From Perognathus longimembris pacificus (Eukaryota; Chordata; Mammalia; Rodentia; Heteromyidae), in assembly GCF_023159225.1 (NCBI RefSeq), contig NC_063168.1, positions 43,782,562 to 43,846,561 on the forward strand: a stretch of 64,000 nt of DNA, given 5' to 3'. Made by a program: the position numbers and the translations under genes. Positions within the stretch are counted from its first letter, which is position 1, and each line of letters begins with the position of its first letter. Below are positions 57,736 through 64,000 of the stretch, in pieces. Below the pieces are notes generated by a model that saw only the letters and a program-made list of their open reading frames with translations, ran no database searches and was not told the DNA's origin.

Positions 57736-60015
57736 TGATAGGTTCACTGCTAAAATATTTCATAAATATGAGACCTTCCATTATGAGATTCATTGCGAAA
57801 TCATAGTATAACAAGAACAAACATTACATTTAAAGGTAACTGCCGATTCCTCTAAGGGGTAGAATTTTCATTCTTTACAGAATTGCCTTACTGAAAGCAT
57901 TAATTTATGGAGGCAGAGCAGTATTTTTTCTCAAGAATAGGAAAGATTTCCAAAATCTTTATCTCACATGTCTTACATCAAAAACAAATAACCTTCAATT
58001 CTTAGGACATATAGCAAAGGCATAGCTCCACATCTTCGTATCCCTGTGTTACTGGGAGGTTTTTTCCTGCTTCTGCTGTCTAACTATGATTCCCTATAAG
58101 CTATGATTTTTGGATCTTATGCAGGCAGCTATCTGACTTTGTCCATTCAACACAAAATAATAAATCTCATATTGTTTGGACATTGTGAGTTTTACTTTTG
58201 TTGCAGTCAGCTAACATTGAAGACACTTGGTAATCAACATAAATTGCCAAAATTACCAGAACTTTCTTTCTGGATGATATTTAACTACATGTATTAACAA
58301 CATTTTCTTCATTATCCAACCAAAATTTCATAAAATGTCTCTGTCCCTTCAAATATGTTAAAATTCACTTATGTCACTAATAATTTTCAAGGATCTCAAA
58401 GAGGAACACTCAGTTCCTAACACATAATATATTGGCACTTGGTAATGTATTTAGGATGGCAATGTACTGAGACAAGTTATCAGAAAAATAACCAAGATTT
58501 CAGAATTCTCCAGAACAGATTATACTATCAGAAACTTTAAAATATCCACACAGCAAATAACAATAATCCTTTCTGCTTTGGACTGAGAAAATACTTCCAG
58601 TAAAGCCAAGGCACAACTGGTGTTGACTTACAACAGAGCCAGAACAATTTTGGCAGTCATTAATAAGAGTGAAGAAAGGGTGAAAAAGAAGAAAGATAAC
58701 ATTTTCTATTTAAAGAAATACTGATGTCCTCTTTCCAGCACAAGAAATGGTTTCTAAGACTAGGATAAATGTAAAAGACTGATATATTTTCAGAGGTCTG
58801 ACTAGGCCAGCGGAGCCATTGTTACATTACTATCAAACCCGACTCTCAAAAAGAAAACCCTTATAGCACATAAGGAGGTCAACAGGGGCATACCTGGAAG
58901 AGCTCTGCTCTTTAGGATTGAAAGTTTACAGTCACTGCAGAAAAAAGAAAGAAAGAAAACCCCAGAATTTAATTGAAGATACAAAGGCTGAAAAAGTTCC
59001 CATAAAATAGCTAAAAAAAATGGACTGGCTATGACTTCCTGAAAGAAATACATATGTGGTCACAGTTAAAGAGGAAGCTGCCTAAAACATTACTTTCCTT
59101 TATTCCTCCCATCCTCCTCTTCCATTTATATATAATTATCATCAGCTGCCCCTCAAATTTACTTACTTACTCCAAATTCATTTCATACCTACTGTGATGC
59201 CTTGCTCTTGACAGAAGAAATAAATAGAATGAAAGTTGTAGGGAGATTAAGTTTTTATGATAATTTTTGACTTAGGTGGCAGACATAGCAAGATAAAAAA
59301 CAATTGAAATATAACATAAGCTCATTGAAAGTTATTACCAAGGCCACTAAAAATGAAATATAGAAATCAACCATATTCCCATAATATTACCAAATAAACC
59401 ACCAAAGATATCATTTTGAGGTTACAAATATGAACATTCAATTAAATAAGAACTTATTTTCAACACTTGTCATTTATGTAATAACCAAATGGTCATCTTC
59501 AATTTGGGGCTCACTTTCAGGCAAGTAAATAGTATAGATTTTCTTGTAGTTATAAACAACAAAATATAAGAAAGCAATAAGCTATTTCCTAGGATTATTT
59601 TTTAATTCCTTCTCTGGAGTCAGTGGGATACTCTGTGCTTTCCATTGTCTGATGGTGTATAGCTTAATCTGGGGTGGCAAGTGGTTGTGTCAAGAACAGC
59701 AAGCATTTAATCCAATCTGATTGTTTCAAATATAAACATATTGCATTGCAGGCTTAATATCTGGTTAGACACCGTCCACTCTATTTGTGAATATTTGTAA
59801 TCATTCACCACAATTCCATACTAGTCAACACAATCATCTTCAGATCTGGCAGCATGGTGCTCATAATAGTCAGCAAAATGACAGGTGCAGTCACATATTT
59901 GTAGACAAATATCACCTGAATGTTCCACTAAATTGATCCCTACATTCACTGTGCAAAAATCATTATTTAGAAAAAATGTAAAATACAATCCAATTCTGAT
60001 AGATGTATTGTTGTT
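57736..60015. other. No gene recognised
   Basis: Unique-looking AT-rich DNA with no coding or repeat feature that I can name. Confidence 0.5.
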
Positions 60016-60019
60016 TGTT

Positions 60020-60103
60020 TATTTTGTAGTACTAGAGATTAAACTCAGGACTACCTCATGCTTGTTGGCAAACAATCTACCACTTTAGCCACAATGCCAG
60101 TTC
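60020..60103 (-). mobile_element. ID-like SINE
   Basis: 'agtactagagattaaactca' and 'acaatctaccactttagcc' are the complement of the SINE tRNA-like half, ending 'caatgccagttc'. Confidence 0.7.
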
Positions 60104-60119
60104 TTTTGCTTTTAGTTTG

Positions 60120-60232
60120 TATTTCAGAGGGAATCATTCACTTTTGCTCCAGCTGACTCAGACTCAGATACCCCTACCTCTGTCTGTTAAACAGCTGTGA
60201 TGATAGGCATGAACTACTGTGGCCAGAATTGT
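60120..60232 (-). mobile_element. Geo-type SINE left half
   Basis: The complement of the left half: 'actcagatacccctacctct' and 'gatgataggcatgaactact'. It directly follows the ID-like piece. Confidence 0.55.
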
Positions 60233-60464
60233 AATGTTTCTAAAAGAAGAGTAAAAGGTAATTTAGCATCAACACATTCTTCAAAGTTCCCACAAGACAT
60301 GAATTTTCAATTAAGTTAATATAGGCGTAGGCCAGTATCACATGTGTTTATGTTTAACCTTTCCTTAATTTATTAATTTATGTCAGTAATTGCAGTAAAT
60401 GCTATCTGCATATTTAAAATTCCTTCATGATAATAAGAATATGTTTTATTATATTTTAATTTAA

Positions 60465-60625
60465 ATTTTATTGTACAAGGTAATGTACATAGGTATTACA
60501 GTACATTTCTTTTTTGAACAGTGTTACCCCTTCTTTTACTTTCTCCTACTCCCTCCACCCCCCACAACTTCCCTCCAGCCCCCACAACTTCCCTCCCCCA
60601 CAAGTTGTAAAGTTCTCCACCACAG
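60465..60625 (-). mobile_element. Old L1 3' end
   Basis: It starts with the A-rich tail complement and 'ttgtacaaggtaatgtac'. It continues with 'acagtacatttctttttt' and C-rich DNA with a duplicated 'cccccacaacttccctcc' block, the complement of the L1 G-rich tract. It is older than the copy at 61114. Confidence 0.5.
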
Positions 60626-60849
60626 TGGGATTTAAAGGAGCTAAGGAGCACCAATCAACATTCAGAGCTTCATTGGAAATAATAACTTAACTGTTAATAA
60701 AAATGTTTTAAAAGTTAGTAAAAAGAAAACTATCAATGTAAATATAATATATGTATGTACATAAATACATATATAGAGGTTATATAAATATGCAAGTATG
60801 TTTGTACATGTTTACAAATATATAAATATGTGAATATATCTATAGATAT

Positions 60850-60940
60850 GCACACATAAATCAGTAGATATACAGAGATAGAAGAGAGAGACAGAGAAAG
60901 AGGGAGAAAGGAGAGGGAAGGAGAGAGGGAGAGAGAATTT
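60850..60940. repeat. (GA)n purine-rich repeat
   Basis: Impure GA and GGA units on the plus strand. Confidence 0.85.
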
Positions 60941-60955
60941 ACATAAACAGAGGCA

Positions 60956-62925
60956 TAGTGATACCTGAAAGATATTTCAGTTTTAGTTCCTGATCACTGC
61001 AATAAAGCAGGTCACACAGTATTTTTTTCATCTTAGTACATATAAAAGTAATGTTTACATTATATTATGACTAATGACTGCAGTTAATTCATTTTACTTA
61101 CATGCAACAATTTATATATATATAATTTTATTATCAAACTGAATTACAGAGAGGTTACAGTTTCATACATTAAGAATTGGATACATTTCTTGTACTGTTT
61201 GTTACCTCGTCCCTCATTCCCCCCTTCCCCCTCCCCCTTTTCCTCCCCCCCATGAGTTGTTCAGTTCATTTACACCAAATAGTTTTGCAAGTACTGCTTT
61301 TGTAGTTGTTTGTCTTTTTTTACCCTGTGTCTCTCAATTTTGGTATTCCCTTCCAATTTCCTAGTTCTAATACCAGTATACAAAATGTATGAATATTTAT
61401 TTAAAATATTTTTTAAAAGTACACAGTCATCCGAGTTTTATTGGCTGCTGTATTTTTGCTTACTTAAAGTGTTGCTGCTGAACAATGACATACATTTCTC
61501 AAGACAATGGTGAAGTTTATTGCATTAGCAGACCCTTCACCAGAGATTTCTGTGTTGCCTGGAGTCCTGATGGATAGCAGTTTCCCACAATGAATTTTTC
61601 AGAGTTGGGGTTGGTCTCTCTAGCAACACTCTTTATCCACCAAATTAGTTTAATATTGTAATTTTTTTGGTCATTTCATCAGTGTTTGCAGAATCTTCAA
61701 GATTCTATCTCAAGAGACCATTTTATTGGGTTATCTGTAAGAAGCAACTCTTTATCCATTAAAGTTTCATATCATGAGATTATGCCAATCCATTCCCATT
61801 TTCAAAGCCCACTTCTTAGTTGTCTTGATAATGCCATCCACCTGCAGTTACTTTATTCAGTGAAATATTAAACCCTTTAAAAACTTCCCATAAAGATTGG
61901 ACTCAATTTCTTCCAAAATTCTGTTAATGTTGATTCTTTGAGCTTGTCCCAGGAATTGCAAAAGTTCTTAATAGCATTTAGAATGAAGAATACTTTCCAG
62001 AAAGTTTCCAATTTGTTTTGCCTTGATCCATCAGAAGAAGTACCATCTATGGCAGCTACAACTTTATCAAATGTATTTCTTAAGTAATAAGGCTAATGAG
62101 TAAAAATTAGTCCTTGATACATGTAATATAGAACATGGATTGTGTTTGCAGACATGAAAACATTAATCTTGATTGCTGCCTCCATCAGAGCTTTAAGTAG
62201 CAAGGTTCTTTTCAGTGATCAGTTATAGATAGGAATCGTATTTTTCTGAGCAAGATATCAGAAAGTAAGCTAACAAAATACACTAAACCCACTTGTAAAC
62301 AGCTGTGCTATCACGAAGGCTTTGTTATTCCATTTAAAGAGTATAAGTAGGCCAGAATGAGTATAATTCTTAAGGTCTTAGGGAGATCAAAAGGTAAGTG
62401 ACCATTGGCTCAACCTAAAGTCACCAGCTACAATACCAGTACTTTAAAGATTTAGAGTCAGGCAAGAATCTTAAATGCTGTCTTCCAACATAAGACTGTT
62501 TCATGTATCCTGAAAATCTGCTGAATAACATCTTCTACTTCAGCACTTGCTACTTAGCTATGCACTTTTATGTTATGGAGATGTCTTCTTTATTGCCTGG
62601 TATGAGAGATCTCAGTTTCATGTCATCTTGGCTTTTGACATGCCCCCTGACTACGCTTATGTATTCCCAAATTTTGATTGAAAGTGAGAAATCTATCTCT
62701 TGCTTTCAGTTGAAAATTTAGAGCCCATCATATGGTTGGTTATCAATCAACTTTATTTCCGTATTACTCTCTATTTCCTAGGAATAAGAAGAACCAAGTA
62801 GAGGGAAAGAGATGGGAGAATGAGTCTATCATTGGAGCAATTAAAACATGCATGAATTTGTTGTTTAAGTTTGCACAATTCACATTGTCCAAAATAATTA
62901 GATAGTAAAGCCAAAGAAATTTGAT
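60956..62925 (-). mobile_element. Tigger-like DNA transposon, degraded
   Basis: By recognition this is a pogo/Tigger-type cut-and-paste transposon lying in reverse. Its 3' part is at 60956-61113 ('tcactgcaataaagcaggtc' near the end). The transposase region is at 61400-62728, read on the minus strand, with an ATG at 62728 followed by 'GSKFSTESK' like the usual start. Blocks such as 'gacaatggtgaagtttattg', 'ttccagaaagtttccaattt' and 'gaagtaccatctatggcagc' keep the family order. Many frameshifts and stops make it inactive. A further match at 63966-64000 shows that it continues past the window. Confidence 0.8.
61114..61380 (-). mobile_element. L1 3' end inserted in the Tigger
   Basis: About 265 bp, the complement of the younger L1 3' UTR: 'tattatcaaactgaattac', 'ggatacatttcttgtactg', the C-rich complement of the G tract (61224-61254) and 'ctaataccagtata' at its 5' truncation. 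The Tigger sequence resumes after about 61385. No clear TSD could be picked in the AT-rich flank. Confidence 0.88.
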
Positions 62926-63554
62926 TACAAATCTTTTACTTCTTTCCTTCTTCCCCCCTGCCCCCTTGCTTTGCCTTACATGTTCTTCCTTTGGATTATT
63001 CCACTGCTAATGGGTTCTGCTCTTTAGCAACCAAGATCATCTTTCCTTTAAGGTCTAGGTTCTTTCTTGTGCTTAACCAAGAACTGAGCAAAATGCAAAG
63101 GTGAAAAGATCCCAATAGTTAACTAAAGTGAAAGTAAGATAGATACACTGCAAAGGAACAGCAGGTTCAAGCATGACTCATGTGCAATCTTTGCTTAGCT
63201 GGTACATGTGGAGTATGCCCTGGGTGCAGATGGCCCTTGATTGACAATCCCTAAAGTTAGTCTTGTTGTGTATGTGCCAAATACCGATGCATGAGAAACA
63301 GTCCATATATAGGAAGTCTTAAGTAAGAGTTGTAGGCCAACATAATTTTGGGAACAATTTCTTGATTGATGATTGTGTGTTCAGCCATATCTGGTTCTAA
63401 TTAGTTTAGGCAATTTCTTGTTCTAAAGTAAGTCAGTAAACTGTGAATAGATGGAGTAATCCTACATTCACTGTGATAACGAGGAGCAAGGTAGAGTTGG
63501 GGACATTTTTTTGTGGGCAGCCCTTTCCCTATTGTTCCTGCCTTATTTTCTCTT

Positions 63555-63900
63555 CTTTTCTCCTTCCTTCCTTCCTTCCTTCCTTCCTTCCTTCCTTTCT
63601 TCCTTCCTTCCTTCCTTCCTTCCTTCTTTCCTTCCTTCCTTTCTTCCTTCTTTCCTTCATTCCTTCCTCCCTTCCTCCCTTCCTCCCTTCCTTCCTTCCT
63701 CCCTCCCTCCCTCCCTCCCTCCCTCCCTCCCTCCCTTCCTTCCTTCCTTCCTTCCTTCCTCCTACCTTCCCTCCCTCCCTTCTTCTTCCCTTCCTTCCTT
63801 CCCTGCTTTCTCTCTCTTTCTCTTTCCTTCTTTTTTCTCTCTCTTTGTCTTTTCTTCTCTCTTTCCCCCCCTCTTTCTCTCTTTTCTCCCTTTATTTCCT
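63555..63900. repeat. (CTTC)n / (CCTC)n polypyrimidine tract
   Basis: About 345 bp, almost pure pyrimidine on the plus strand. It goes from CTTC units through CCTC units at 63700-63735 to mixed CT. It gives long open frames of P, S, L and F on the plus strand and K, R, E and G on the minus strand that have no coding meaning. Confidence 0.97.
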
Positions 63901-63924
63901 AAGGATATGAATACTGTGGTCCCG

Positions 63925-63965
63925 ATGACTGCTAAGCCAGCACTGTCAGCTGAACTACACTCCCA
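63925..63965 (-). mobile_element. ID-like SINE scrap
   Basis: 'tgctaagccagcactgtcag' and 'ctgaactacactcccagtc' resemble the end of the tRNA-like half in reverse. Confidence 0.45.
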
Positions 63966-64000
63966 GTCAAAGATCACTGATAGATCACCAGAATGCTACA
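63966..64000 (-). mobile_element. Tigger-like transposon, continuation
   Basis: 'tcaaagatcactgatagatc' matches the part of Tigger just upstream of the transposase start, reversed. The window ends inside it. Confidence 0.55.

Larger units (their letters stand above)
62926..63965. other. ~1 kb insert within the Tigger
   Basis: Tigger-like sequence stops near 'agtaaagccaaag' (62914-62926) and resumes at 'caaagatcactgatagatc' (63967). The insert holds about 630 bp of unnamed DNA, the CTTC tract and a short SINE scrap (63925-63965). The 'caaag' at both edges may be a short TSD or chance. Confidence 0.5.

Noticed and set aside
63443..63910. 155-codon open frame rich in P, S, L and F
   Set aside because: It is a translation of the CTTC tract; stops are absent only because of the composition.
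1..64000. CRISPR arrays, operons or other prokaryotic systems
   Set aside because: No spaced direct-repeat array or gene cluster is present; the repeats are typical of a rodent nuclear genome.

Overview
This window looks like rodent intergenic or deep-intronic nuclear DNA. I found no host protein-coding gene, exon, tRNA, rRNA or other host RNA gene. The sequence is AT-rich, broken by many (CA)n, (CT)n and (CTTC)n microsatellites, and dominated by interspersed repeats: LINE-1, tRNA-derived SINEs, B1-like SINEs, LTRs and one pogo/Tigger-type DNA transposon. The most diagnostic repeat is a ~200 bp SINE whose left half is ID-like (tRNA-type A and B boxes). I recall this as the IDL-Geo/Geo type of geomyoid rodents, so a kangaroo rat, pocket mouse or gopher is my best guess. 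That is inference from the repeat type, not a database match.

Layout. 1-7.1 kb holds unique-looking DNA, a few old SINEs and one very young SINE (5534-5745) with a perfect 16 bp target-site duplication (TSD). 7.1-18.3 kb is bounded by a perfect 16 bp TSD (7107-7122 and 18261-18276). Between the copies lies a plus-strand L1 with a GC-rich 5' UTR, ORF1, ORF2 and its own poly(A) at about 14.93 kb, then about 3 kb of non-L1 DNA, then a second L1 3' end. I read this as one L1 insertion with a long 3' transduction. Inside its ORF1 sits a short L1 3' end flanked by an identical 172 bp direct repeat.

23.4-32.1 kb is a nest on the minus strand. An older 5'-inverted L1 (23432-32106) was split by a nearly 7.7 kb full-length L1 (23480-31194), which was itself hit by a young SINE (25567-25777). 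The full-length L1 has a YY1-like 5' end, broken ORF1 and ORF2, and a likely ~60 bp 3' transduction.

32.1-49.9 kb is mostly unannotatable DNA with SINEs, microsatellites and an inverted pair of ~500 bp LTRs (38.5-39.9 kb). 49.9-53.8 kb holds a twin-primed L1 with TSD, a rearranged L1 3' end with its terminal block inverted, and an ancient L1 remnant. 53.8-60.9 kb is mainly unique-looking. 60.95-64.0 kb is a degraded Tigger-like transposon on the minus strand, interrupted by an L1 3' end and by a ~1 kb insert with a long CTTC tract, and it runs off the window end.

The main interest is structural: several retrotransposition by-products can be reconstructed to the base. I see no sign of a previously undescribed functional system. 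Repeat family names come from recognition by eye without a library search.
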